64,000 nt of DNA, taken from positions 549,363-613,362 of the forward strand of contig VYZI01000422.1 of NCBI GenBank assembly GCA_013397695.1. Reading direction: 5' to 3'. The position numbers were made by a program, and so were the translations under genes. The notes under the pieces were generated by a model. The model did no database searches, had not been told where the DNA came from, and saw only the letters and a list, made by a program, of their open reading frames with translations. Shown here piece after piece: positions 1 to 11,643 of this stretch; position 1 is the stretch's first letter; each line of letters opens with the position of its first letter. The stretch is from Centropus unirufus. Lineage: Eukaryota > Chordata > Aves > Cuculiformes > Centropidae.

Positions 1-1570
1 TTCTGTTTTAGAAAAAAAAGCATTGAAACACAAGAAGGGTTGGCTTGCTCGGGGTCTCCAAAGAAACTGCCAAAGATCCTAGATGGAAACAATGCAAGCC
101 TTAATGTCCGTGTTTGGACTAGCAGCAGGCTACACTGGTCACTGCCCAACTAAACTGTAAATCACCGTGCCTTTATTTTCTTCTCTTACCTTCCACAATG
201 AAATCCTTAAGAGAGTATTCTTATCTCAACCAGAAAATGAACTGAATCAACCAAACCCCATAATCACGAGGCAGCCAGCTAGCCCGGCAGAACCTCAAGT
301 GAAAACCTTCTCTAGAAATCCAAATGCTCTACATATCACTCATAATCAGGGATATGTTAGGAAATGCACAGGGGACACCAGCATAACCACCCACACACCA
401 AGAGAAACCAAGGTGTCCAGACTGTGCACTTGTGCCGTCTGACAGAATTAAACAGCCAGGAAGCTGCTGACCGACCACTGCTTAGAAACCAGTACAGGAT
501 CAGGCCCTGGCAGCTGCCTCCCGTAAGGATCAAGTCTACAGCAATAAGATTAAATACGGACCAGCTGACTCTGCACTCCCCTCCCCCAAAACAACTTCAA
601 TCTGTCACTGATGGCAACAATGCTGACACCAGACAAAGCCACCAGGGCTAGAGTAAACAGAAGGATTACTTACATCTATATATAAACTGCATCCACATGC
701 ATGCATACAAATATGGCACAGTCAGAGGAGACTGAGCAAGGAAACATTCAAGTTTAAAAGTGCTTCTTTAAAAATACTGAAGAAACTTGAGTCTCACAAT
801 GACTTTTCACGTGCCCTGAATAGAAATCAAGCGTGTACACTTGGAAGACAGTGTTCCGTGATGTACAGAGAGCAAGGCAGCCAAATAATACTGAAAGTTT
901 GGTGCTTTCCAGCTAGGAAAAAAAGGAAGCAGCCTGTATCAGCCTTCTAAATCAAACTCACACATTCGAACTTTACATTGAAATGTTCTTCTTGACTCCA
1001 GCCACAGACTACGCTGCTGAATTCAACTCCCTTTTATTGTATGACATGAGAAAGTAACACAGCAATATGTGCAGGGAAAACTGGAACTTCATAAAAAAAA
1101 TAAAAACAAACCCAAAATTTTCTTTGAGAGCAACCTGTTACCATGTTGTTCATTTCCTGAAAGGAGGCGAACACCAGCTGTGAAATGACCCTTCGTTAAC
1201 TGTCAGGTCCCTGAGTTAAGTAATACAAAAGACATGTGGAACTAAGTAACAGCCTCTGATCCAGATAAAATTAACCTCAGCACGTAAATACACATTATTT
1301 CCATGCTGTCAGTAAACTATACTGTGCTGCCTGGCCAACCACGTTGAAAGAGCCACATGGAAAGCGGGTCAAACTAAAGAAATCGGCAAAATATACCACA
1401 ACTTGTGAAAGAAAGGGCTGAGGATTAGCTTTGGAAACTTAGTTTACCTCTGACCTTCTAGAGTTTCTCATTGCAGCCTTCTAGTAAATTAGATGCAATA
1501 TACTTAAATACGTGAGGATAACTGCTATGCCCAGTATTAAACACATAACAAAAAACATTGAGAAAATATT
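1..1570. other. Non-coding, probable GEMIN8 downstream intron
   Basis: No recognisable exon or repeat is visible on either strand. Short open frames at 167-651 on the plus strand have no recognisable domain. If the terminal GEMIN8 exon lies left of the window, this is intron. Confidence 0.5.
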
Positions 1571-2300
1571 CAGATCATAGATTCGCAGACTGGTTTGGGT
1601 TGGAAGGGACCTTAAAGATCATCCAGTTCCAACCCCCCTGCCAGGGGCAGGGATACCTCAAGGCCCCATCCAACCTGGCCTCATACATTTCCAGGGAGGG
1701 GGCATCCACAGTCTCCCTGGGCAACCTGCGCCAATGCCTCACTACCCTTCTCATGAAGAATTTCTTCCTAATGGCTAGTCTAAATCTTCATCTCTCCAAT
1801 TTAAAGCCATTCCCCTTCATCCTATCACTATACACCCTTGCAAAAAGTCCTTCCCCAGCTTTCCTGTAGACTCCCTTCAGGTAACTGGAAGGCGGCAATA
1901 AGGTTTCCCCAGTCTTCTCCAGGCTGAACAGCCCCAACTCTCTCAGCCTGTCCTTGTAGCAGAGGTGCTCCAGCCCTCTGACCATCTTTGTAGCCCTCCT
2001 CTGGACCCATTCCAACAGTTCCATGTCCTTATGTTCAGAATTCCAGAACTGGACACATAGGGTCTCACGAAGGAGAAGGAGAGGGGCAGAATCACTTCCC
2101 TATCCCTGCTGGCCACACTTCTTTATATGCAGCCCAGGATATGGTTTGCCTCCTGGGCCGCAAGTGCGCATCACTGGCTCATGTTGAGCTTCTCACCGAT
2201 GAGCAGCCCCAGGTCCTTCTCAGCAGGGCTGTTCTCAATTGCATCATCTCCTATCCTATAGTGAAGCCATGGATTGCCCTGACCCAGGAGATGCTTATAG
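1571..2300 (-). mobile_element. CR1 LINE, 5'-truncated, minus orientation
   Basis: The plus strand opens with the reverse complement of the CR1 3' terminus ('GGTTTGGGTTGGAAGGGACC' near 1590-1610) and runs back into the end of ORF2. On the minus strand, 2024-1788 still encodes the CR1 pol tail, with recognisable WVQRRATKM, RLRELGLFSLEK and YLKGVYRKAGEGLF blocks, but it carries frameshifts and stops. The element loses similarity near 2300 ('GCCCTGACCCAGGAGATG'), so it is a 5'-truncated dead copy of about 730 bp. It lies in the same orientation as GEMIN8 transcription. Confidence 0.93.
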
Positions 2301-5300
2301 TTCCGCTACAGGCAGAAATTTGCCATTCAGATTAATTCCAGAGTTGGCTGTTGGATTAGTAGTTAGGGCCCCATCTCCTTCCAAACAAGCAGCTGGCATT
2401 TTGCCCTTCAGCAAGTCAGTTTGTACTTCTTAGCACGGGGGAGTTCCAAGTGTCCCCCTCCGTCACTTCAGCAAAGGCAGCGTTTAAGTGACTTGATGAA
2501 GGGAAGACTTTCCATGACGAGAGTCATGAGAACAAATGCCCATCTAGCCTGACAGTGGGTTCACCCCAAAGGTGGGTACCTAATGCCAAGGGAAGAATGC
2601 AAAGGCAAGGAATGCATGTAACTACACTTTATCAGTTTCATCTGCTGAGAAACATAGAGAAGAGACAGATACCTCTTCCTGCACGCCTCCAAAGCCAGCA
2701 TGTGTTCTGCTATCTACCCACCTCGACACCTCCTCCACCATGCAGTCTCTGTCGTCTGGACTCTACTACAATTTTTCAGCCTCCTTCCCACCTTACAGTG
2801 GCCAAAAATCCCCACATTTTAAAGCGAGTCTTCCAAACTTTCTGCTCAGCAGCCTAAACAGAAGTTGCAGACCTCCTAGAAAAGAAGATGCTCCACAAGG
2901 CTTCAGCAAAGGGAGAGAACAGCAGCACTGGCTCGTCAGTATTTGAACTGAGGCCCAGCTTGCTCTCCAGAGACTTACATTCCCTTCTCCAATTTCTGTG
3001 AATACAGAACTGACTTTTACAACAATCACCACCACTATGGCAACCACAAATGAAATTAAACCCAGTAGATTCTTACCCAGCTAAAGATGAACCATATCCA
3101 TCGATAGTGTAACATCCATGCTATTTATTTCTGTACAAATGTGACCTCAGCATGATTACCAATTTATGATTTGGTCTTCATTTTACGTTGCCTCCATGAT
3201 TTCAGTGTACCACAGAGCCACGTTCTGATAACTTAGACATAAACCCTTGAAAATATCAGGGGGAAGCTTTGATAACCAGATGAAGAGGTCTGGGTACTTT
3301 GGAGGCCAATATTAATAGTGATGAACAACCGCTTCTCAGTGTGCTCTTGTACCAACCTTCTCTATTTTCCAGAGACAAGGAAGTGCTATCATCCCTGTAT
3401 AAAAAGAAAATGGACACAAATTAGTAGAGCAAGTGGTGCTTCAAATTTCTTGGAATGGGCTTCACAGCAGATCACATCACAAAGTGGCACAGGTGCTCAA
3501 TCCAGCCACTGAACAGATAAATGTCCCCTCCACCTTAGGGTTTAAGATACATTATACTCTGGGTATAAGTCACTAGCTCTCTTCCTCCTTGAAGGAACAG
3601 TTGAAAGAGAAGGATTATTCCTTTGAATACCTGTTTCTAAATTCCACCCATGTTGAAAGCTTTTGTGGATCTAATCCTAAACAGCATGTCCAAGGTGGAA
3701 TTCTGTAAAGACTGCCAAGTTGCCATGGGTAGCCTAACACACTCTGTCTGTCTGTCTGACTTGATTTTGAGCATGTGAGAAAGTGAGTTTCAAAGAGACC
3801 CAGCAGATGGAAGCCTCTGAACTCTCTGTTTCTGCCTCCTCAGCACCCACGTTTCCCTAATGACAATGCACATGAATTCCATCTGGATGCTTCCAACAGA
3901 ACTGACGCCCAGTGAGAGATGCTGAAAAGCAAATGGTGCCTCTGAAGCTGCAGCATTAACAACACCCCATTAAAATGAGCAGGGGAAAAACGTATGTTTC
4001 CAAGCACCTACGTACAAGAATTCTGCTTTACAACAGAAACTTAAACTGTTTAACGCTTGGAATGATTTCGCTGCCATGTTCCGCTGTGGATTCTGAGCAG
4101 ATTTAGTAGACAAAATAGCACAGAAAGCACAAAACATCGTTACATCCTTTTCCATCTTTGTCCTTAATAGTGCTTTTCATAACTGCTTCAGTGCTGCATA
4201 CCCTGAAACTTGAAACATTCCTGATACAGAAACAGCTCCGCCAGGTAGACACAAAGACCGGTTGTGTTGGAGAATGCTCCATTTGCAGCCCACATGGACA
4301 CTGTCCACTTACAAAGCCGAGGGCAGATGAATTCAGATTTATCCACACAGAACTGGGTCAAGAGCCCTCTCCTAAGTAAAATTGTTCAGATATTCAGCAA
4401 TGCTGCACGTGGCACTCAGATGGAACCAGTAGCTGAGGAATTTTAGGGGAAATGGAAAAGTGCATGAACTGTGAAGACAGACCGCCCAGGACAAGTGATT
4501 AGCACAGAGCCGCTTTTATACCACTTTTCCCTAGGGCTGTGCCTCACCTGCTCTTTTCCACAGCAGCCACAGCTGTTTTCACAGGCTACCCCACAGGGAC
4601 AAAGAATGAGGAGAAGACTGGAGGAGCCAATCAGAGCAGCTACAGCTGCTAATGGTAAAATCAAGCAGGCAGAACCTGCCTTCAAAAAACCCCCAGCAAG
4701 AGTTCTGAGTGTAAGTAGCGTCTGTATCTTCCCACACCAAACTGTTCTTATATGAAGCACTCTCCCATAACAGCCTCCTTAAAACTATTTTTGGTCAAAT
4801 GGCAACTGCAGAAGGATTCCTTGCTCCATACGTGGCCTTTCAACTCTGGGTTCTGCCCGGTAGTTCTTTGCCAAAGCCTTACAGAGGCCAGATACGTCAC
4901 AACAATGCCCTCAAGCCTTGGAAACCCCACAGACACAAAGCAGGCACTGGCATTTTGCTTGTCTGACCTAAAACCAAATTGCCTCATGTATTTTCTCTGA
5001 AAAAACAAAGTTCCAACAGCTAATTCATCCCAGCCATGAAAGTGACAGTGTCTATGACAGCAAGCTGCTGTTTCCCGTTTCCACGGGATCCTTTTGAGAC
5101 CAGCGACTATAAAGAAACATCTGTCAAAAGCAGATCCAGCACACGGATGGTGAGGGACAAGGAAGCCGAGAGGAGCGATCATCTGTCTCCGTTCTGCATG
5201 TCTTATTCTCATATCCTCAAAACGAGCCCAGCCAGAAGGAAATTTACCACAAGGCTGATTTCCTAAGAGCCTCAACAATACGAAATTACCAGACTTCTCT

Positions 5301-8300
5301 TACTGACTCATGCATAACTCAGGCATAGCAGCTCTCTGGCAGAAAGGCTAGTTCAAATCCCAAGTTTGTTCAGTAAAGATGATGACGACAGGATGCCTTT
5401 AGGTTCCAGGGATTATATCTAACTTAACTGTTAAGCAAAAGGTCTGGATTGAACAACTCTTCTCAGATCATATTGTTCATTCTTGTACCACTTGAGGCTT
5501 CTGCTTACTTCTGGCTGAGGTACTCAAAATCCTTTGTAAATATGAACGAATCGAGCTTCTCAACAAGCCACCTGAGGTCTGTACCATCTCCACAAAAATA
5601 AAAGGAACACATTAGGGAGAGAAATAAAAAGTGACAATTTCAAGCACGGGTTCCCAAATTTCAATACATCTTTTTGTATTAAGGCAGCTATTGAGGTGTT
5701 CTTCATTTCCATCAAATGTAAAAGGAAATAGGTTTCTGACATCTTGACTTTCTCCTTCAAACAATGTCTACACAGCAATTACACCGAACCACATGCACTT
5801 CTTTTCCCACACTCCTAGTATAACCCTACACTCCTAGTTATAAACCTATAAACCTAAAGAATGGTTTCCTCAGCAGCACCTCAAGCTTTCTGGTGTCTCT
5901 CTTCCATCAGTTTGTGTACCAGCAAGTACACCTTGATACAGGACAATGTGCTGGATTGATAGGAAAGACATAGGGTCACATAGCAAAGTCACACATCCTT
6001 CTAAGCTCCAGTTCTGCTTCCAGTAGGAGATCCAAGGACATTTTATCAACTATCACATATTCTAGGAACCCTCCATTCCCGAATTAATACTACTAGTAGA
6101 AAGGTAACCTTCTCTCTTGTGAAACAGACACAAAACTACGCCCAATTCTTGCTCTCCAAATACAATTCAGACCCTCTATTTTTGCAAGTACAGATTAGTT
6201 TTCAATGTTAAAGCAGTAAAAATTGTGGCACCTTTGAATGCATCTCTACCAAGGAGAAATTTTCTCAGATGTTGGTGTCCAGTCCAGCTAACAAAGCCTC
6301 TACACTGGACACAGTGCATGCCCTTGAGAAGATTCTGCTGCTACATGATAAAAGGTCCAGCCATCAGGAGGAGAGATGTGGTACAAATGCAGAGCCTTGA
6401 CCTTTCTCCTTCAGTTCACAAAAGATGTGCTTCCAAAGCATCTCCTGAGCACCCACGTATAGTGCAGAGAGCACTCTGACTTCACTGACATTTCTCACAA
6501 GCTTCAGCAATTCAGCTTCCTAAGATAGTGGTAAAAGTCCATGTGAGAAGGTTGCCAAAGCCAAGGAAGCTGAGCGGACATTCGAAAGGTACCATCCACA
6601 CTTTGACACTTGGGGAAGAAGAAACAAAAAAGATGCTGGTGACCAAGAGTAAGCATTTGAACCACAGTCTGAAAGAGAAGAAGACAGATGAAGAATAGGA
6701 AGAAGCCCTTACGAAAAAGTGATGGAAAGAATGAAAACATGGTGGCAAAAAACCTGCACCAAAATCTGATTTCCAATGAAACCCATAGACCTTAAAGACG
6801 ACCAAAAGCTTCAGGGATCTGGTACTTTTCAAAGACATTTCAGAACAAGGAAAATTCCATTACTCTCCCTTCATGGAAGAGGCAGTGACAATTGTTATCT
6901 TTCAGAGAAAGAGAAACTCAAAGAAAAAAAACTACAAATGGCAAATTTGAAACAAACATCATAATTCACCATTTCCTCTCATTCTTTTTTTTTCAGTATC
7001 TTCCATCTGGCATGAAAACTTTAAGTTGAGACAATGTTATTTTGGGAAAAGCTGGAGGGTACGTGTGGGAAATATAAACAGAGACTTTAATGGGAAAAAC
7101 TTGTCGCAGTACCAACAACTGACAGACTATTATCCTTCAGTAATGAACTGACACGATAGTCCTTTCCTTCACTTTTCTTTGGTTTTAATTAAAGGTCACA
7201 GTCCCATTGCCTGTTGGCCAATACAGAATGGTTCTCCATGCCCTGGCAATGCTTTATTCACTAAATTACAACAGTCATTTTCTCTTATATATAAAAAAGG
7301 AAACAAAGAAAAACTGCCTAATGACAAACTATGTGTTTCAAAGGCTAAATTTAGAAGTGCAATAAATACACGCCATTAGACAATTTCCAGAATTGTTAGG
7401 CTTGTCAATCTTCCTTTCTTGGTTTTTGTCCTTTTATTTCTGGCAGATATAAAAAGGCAGCTCAGGATACTCTGCCCTTTACAGAGGAAAGGATGCTGGG
7501 AGAATTCAGTACACTACCTACGTCTGACAGGTATGGTGACTTAGAAAAATAACTTCATGCTTTTCAACAGCCAGAGGGAAGACTTTTAAATGCACCTAAA
7601 ATCATCACCAAGAGGCACAGTGTATTACGATCACCACTTCAGTGAAGAACCAGAACAGAGAAACCTGACAAGAAAACCCCCTAAAAAGTAGAATCACTAC
7701 ATAATTATGATTGCATCTGAAGAAATAATTGAAGAAGAAAGAAATTAATACTCTCTTTAAGGGATTTTAACCAAATGTATCATATATCCAGAATACGAGA
7801 TAAGTTTGTAGTGCATTATGTGTCTGAGCTCATAGAGCCTCAGCAAAACTCCGCTCAGAATTCCTCCAGGGCATTCCAGGAAGACATAACTCAACTGCAA
7901 CACATGACATGAATATAAAACCTAGTAAGAATTTGACATGAATTCAAAGACAAAAACAGAGATTGCTTCAAAAAAAGAGGCTGTTTGTGAGTGACTGTAT
8001 CACTGCTCAAGTGTTAAATTATGCAGCAAGGCTCTGAGTTTGCCAGTTTCAAAGGCTTTACTGTGCAAGTCAGCCAATTGCTGCAAAAGCCCTCTGTGAA
8101 AACAAAAAAAAAAAAGATACAGAAGTTAGGAACCTGCTTGCTCAAGTTTTAGCAGTTACATTACAAAAGCAAAAAACCTTCAGTTTTCTTCTTTGCTCAG
8201 TTTGAGCTGATGGCTTTGTAATCTTTGAAACTTTTGGCTTTGCAATGAGTGTTACTTGTATTCCACCATCCGGATACAAATGCCTTTCCTACCTACATTT

Positions 8301-9666
8301 AGAACCTATTTAAGTCTTCCACGTTTAAAGTTTGCAAGATCTTATCCTCAGATGTCTGTGACCACATTTACCTCCAGCAGACCCTGTATCAGGCAATAGA
8401 AGTGAAGAGTCTGACATCAGCTAGGATCCATTTTAGTCGATTTGATTATCCTAGATGTTGATGAGACATGGATCATGTGTGGGAACCCAATTATATCTTA
8501 CGAGGTAAATAGAGACTGTCATTATGCACATCCAAAACAGCTGCATTAATGCCGCATGGAATTTTCTAATTTTGCAGAGCTTGAAAAACCCCAGACTAAT
8601 GGAAGTCATCCTTCACAGAGATGTGAAATCAGACCTCCCTCTCCATACTAGTATCCCCTTTTTTATGTGCCAAATTCCCATTTCTATTTGTCCCACTGCT
8701 CTTTTCCCACATCTCACACTTCACGAAGTTGCACAAAACATTTATTAAACTCTTGCACAGCATTTATTTTAAGAGAAAAGCAAGCCAGGTGTCTTCTCCC
8801 CAAATGCATATCAAGGTGCAGGGGTCAAGGGCTGTGAATTCCACCTGGAGCCCCTTATTTATGCCAGAGAAAGAAAACATGAGGCACAGCCGTCCCCTTA
8901 ATGCTCCCTAACAGCTGGCTTATACTTCATCTGATCATCAAGGTCACTACTGGTTTTCTGCTTTGACATAACTAAACATTCCAACTCAGTTCAGAGAAAG
9001 TGTAAAACTCTGATCTCAACATCACAATTGTCTCTGGCAGAGATGGATGCTTAAATTTCAAGCATTACTGATCTTTGTAGTGCCCTGGTTTCTCTATAAA
9101 TCTGCTCTAAGATGGGGAAGCAGCCCAGGATGTAGTTTGGTATCAAAAGAAAGAGAGAGGAAATACTTAAGTGGGTTTCTTTTGTGGATGCATTACTTCC
9201 ATTTTCCTGAGCATCAATACAGAATGACAATTGTTCCTCCGCACAGCATGAAAGATAAAACATGATAGCATCATTATGGATCGCAGCTTAATGAACCCCT
9301 ACATTTCATCTTGTTCAGAAACCGCATCCAGGAAAATTAATACCAATATCTCAAAGTAGAGTGGTACTGCCTTCCGTACCCATACCAGCTCATTTCACAC
9401 CATCAGGTAAACAACAATTTCCCCCTCCTCCTGCTACTGATGTCTCTTCTTCTGAAAAAGGTCAACAGAATTAAAAATATTTTCTTTCCCCTTTCATGGA
9501 ATAAAAAAAGTATTTGTGAACAAGCACATACTGTATTTTTAATTACTCATAAAAACAGCACTTAGCACCATGCACCCAAGAGTTCTAAGGCACTTCTAAA
9601 TTTCAATTAAATCAAGTACCTGTTTACTTTTTCATTCTTTGAGGAATGACTGATTATTATAATTCA
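2301..9666. other. Non-coding stretch, no supported gene
   Basis: This is about 7.4 kb without a recognisable exon. Both strands stay open over 4440-5280 (176 codons on minus at 4748-5278), but nothing matches a known family and the frames have no clear splice context. A short TCTG run sits near 3746-3762. No sequence coding for the conserved end of GEMIN8 was found on the minus strand. Confidence 0.5.
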
Positions 9667-10075
9667 TTATTATTATTATTTGTATCCTCATTTAACCAGG
9701 GAAACCATTAAGGAACCAGACCAGCAGTAGCTAAAGACCGGGTTCTGCTTAAATTTTCATGAGGATCTGGAATAGCACTGCTGAAGTGAATGGAGTTACA
9801 CCTGCCCAGAACTAGGTTAGTATATGGCACACTGCAGAGACCTCATTATTCCTGCCGTGGTGGAAGGAACAAAAGCATAAAATCTGTATTCTGAGCCACA
9901 AACTTCTTCCTGATTTACCAGCTCATCATGAAACAATCCAATCATATTTTTAGCAAGAGCAGCCAGTGAGGGGCCAGGAAGAGATTAAATAGGTAGGTAC
10001 ACCAAGGTCATACAGCACATTTGTGACAAAGAACATCTCTGAGCCCAGATTTCACAACTTCCAGGATGCCACTTG
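9667..10075 (+). repeat. MIR/CORE-SINE-like relic, interrupted
   Basis: Two pieces of one old SINE-like pattern are visible. 9667-9712 has an ATT run followed by 'CCTCATTTAACCAGGGAAAC', like the MIR 'cccattttacagatggggaaac' block. 9982-10075 has 'CCAAGGTCATACAGC' then 'CTGAGCCCAGATTTC', like the MIR 'caaggtcacacagc ... gaacccag' block. In an intact copy these lie about 30 bp apart; here about 270 bp separate them, and the intervening DNA contains 'GAATGGAGTTACACCTG' (near 9790), a phrase also common in old amniote repeats. Confidence 0.5.
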
Positions 10076-11210
10076 AATCACTCACACCTTTAAACACCAC
10101 TACTCATAAAGACAAAATAAACCCAAAGGAAATGTACTGCATTTCTAGAAGCAGTTGAGTACCTTAAAGCTTTCTGAACCTTATCAAATGTTTCAACAGG
10201 GAACACCAAGCTGATCCTGCAGAGGCACGATGAGAAAGGAATGCAAGTCAGGCACTACCACCGAGCTCATTAACTCACCTTCCACTGCGAACTACAGCAA
10301 CAGTTCGTGCATTAAACTGATGGGAAGTGTGATGTTAAGCTCAGCTGTTTCAGCTCACTGGATACTCTCTGATCAAAAGAGCTTAAAATAACACGATTTT
10401 TATCTCTCCCTCCCAATCACTGCCTTTGTTATGCATTTTTACAACATCTACCTCTTTCAAAGAAAGCTCTGTTAAACGTTCATTCTGGGTATTGCCTATT
10501 GGAGTCACGTGGGAAAAGTGATTTCCATCATGCTGCTTTCTTAAAGTAGATAATAAATATGCCTGCAACATTTATATGTATAGTAAAGTGTCAGTAAAGT
10601 ACAACATAATATTTCACTTCCTTTAAAGTTTTCACAGAAACAAAGATAACCAATAGCTCTGAGAAGACCTGAGAAAAAAAGTGTTCAGCTTTTATTCTCT
10701 GTTTAAGAAACCTCTGATACAGAGCATGAAGAGTACCCTAGGGATGCAGGGGGAGAAGAAAAAGGCCGTGGAATTTTACTGTAGGGTTATCCAAATAACA
10801 AACAAAATGGTTGCTCCATGTTATAAAATACATTGAGCATTACTCTAGGGTTTAGTGTAGTAAAGCGCTTCCCCTGGGTTTCTCTCTCAGACATACAGCG
10901 TGTGAGCTAGATGTATCCATAAAAAGTTGGGAGTTTTGCCTTCAGCACTGAGGATGAATACCGTCTTCTAGACAAGGGCATTATTCTCAGTCATAATTTT
11001 TTCTCTTAGTGACAAACACGCAAACATTTTCTGACACTTATTTCTAATGAGCGGTAATGAAGCGCACCCATCAGTTTTGCCCATTTCATTTGGCTCACTT
11101 GAAGAACCTTTTTCTGTGGGTTCTTACAAAACCTATGAACGTTGAAGCCATCCATCACTCAATGCTATGGCTACCAAATACCAGAAAGCATGGAACAAGC
11201 ATGGACTTAC
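10076..11210 (-). other. GEMIN8: GEMIN8 intron, 5' part
   Basis: Intron downstream of the large coding exon. It begins with a consensus donor, GTAAGT, at 11210-11205 on the minus strand. Reading through gives an in-frame stop within 18 codons, so retention would truncate the protein. No other feature was seen. Confidence 0.75.
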
Positions 11211-11643
11211 GCAGTTCCTCCCGGTGCCGCTCTGTCTGTGCAAAGAACTGACGAAGCTCCTCGGTGATCTCCATGTTACTCACGTCACATTCTATCCCCC
11301 CATCAGACTCGGAGTCTTCCGTCATTTCGGAGTCACTGTCAGCTTCCTCCCTCCCTCCGTGGGCACTTGTGTACTGCTGAGGTCTCGCACAGTACCTATC
11401 TCTTCCATGTGGGTTATAGCTGGAATAATAGTCGTGGGTATGGGGGAAGTCATACCCATGCCAGTCTGAGTTGTAGTGACTGGGAAAGGCTGCAGAAGGA
11501 TGCCTTTGCAGGTGATAGAAGCTCTCCATGGCTCTCCTGTAGGCTCTCTGGTGCCTACGCATCCAGCGCATGGCTAAGTCATAGTGCCTCCAGTATCTTG
11601 CATAGACTCGGTGACAATACCATGGCTCTGCGTCTCCCTGTGG
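11211..11643 (-). CDS. GEMIN8: GEMIN8 (gem-associated protein 8), main coding exon
   Basis: Gemin8 belongs to the SMN complex, which loads Sm rings on spliceosomal snRNAs in the cytoplasm and also sits in nuclear gems; it bridges SMN to the Gemin6/Gemin7 pair (established knowledge). This 433-bp exon codes for residues 2-145 after splicing to the ATG exon at 14667. Visible hallmarks are PWYCHRVYARYWRHYDLAM near the N-terminus (human has PWYSHPVYARYW) and SNMEITEELRQFFAQTERHR at about residues 123-142, nearly identical to the human protein. Between them lies a diverged His/Tyr-rich linker followed by an acidic Ser/Asp/Glu stretch. The exon is bounded by a polypyrimidine acceptor (TTTTTTTTCCAG, AG at 11645-11644) and a perfect GTAAGT donor (11210-11205), leaving phase 1. 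The exon has no in-frame ATG upstream of PWY, so an upstream exon must supply the start. The conserved C-terminal end (YWPVIPLKF in human) was not found in the window. Confidence 0.95.

Noticed and set aside
1558..2433. Plus and minus frames of 60-103 codons
   Set aside because: Most are frames of the CR1 copy at 1571-2300.
3800..3814. CTCF-like CCAGCAGATGGAAGC
   Set aside because: The invariant GGC is broken (GGA), and it stands alone without other context.
5340..5370. tRNA B-box-like 'GGCTAGTTCAAATCCCAAG'
   Set aside because: No A box at the proper distance and no cloverleaf pairing visible.
7195..7240. Minus-strand 'LYWPTG' reading considered as the GEMIN8 last exon
   Set aside because: Only the YWP triplet matches; the following residues differ from VIPLKF and a stop lies shortly upstream in frame.
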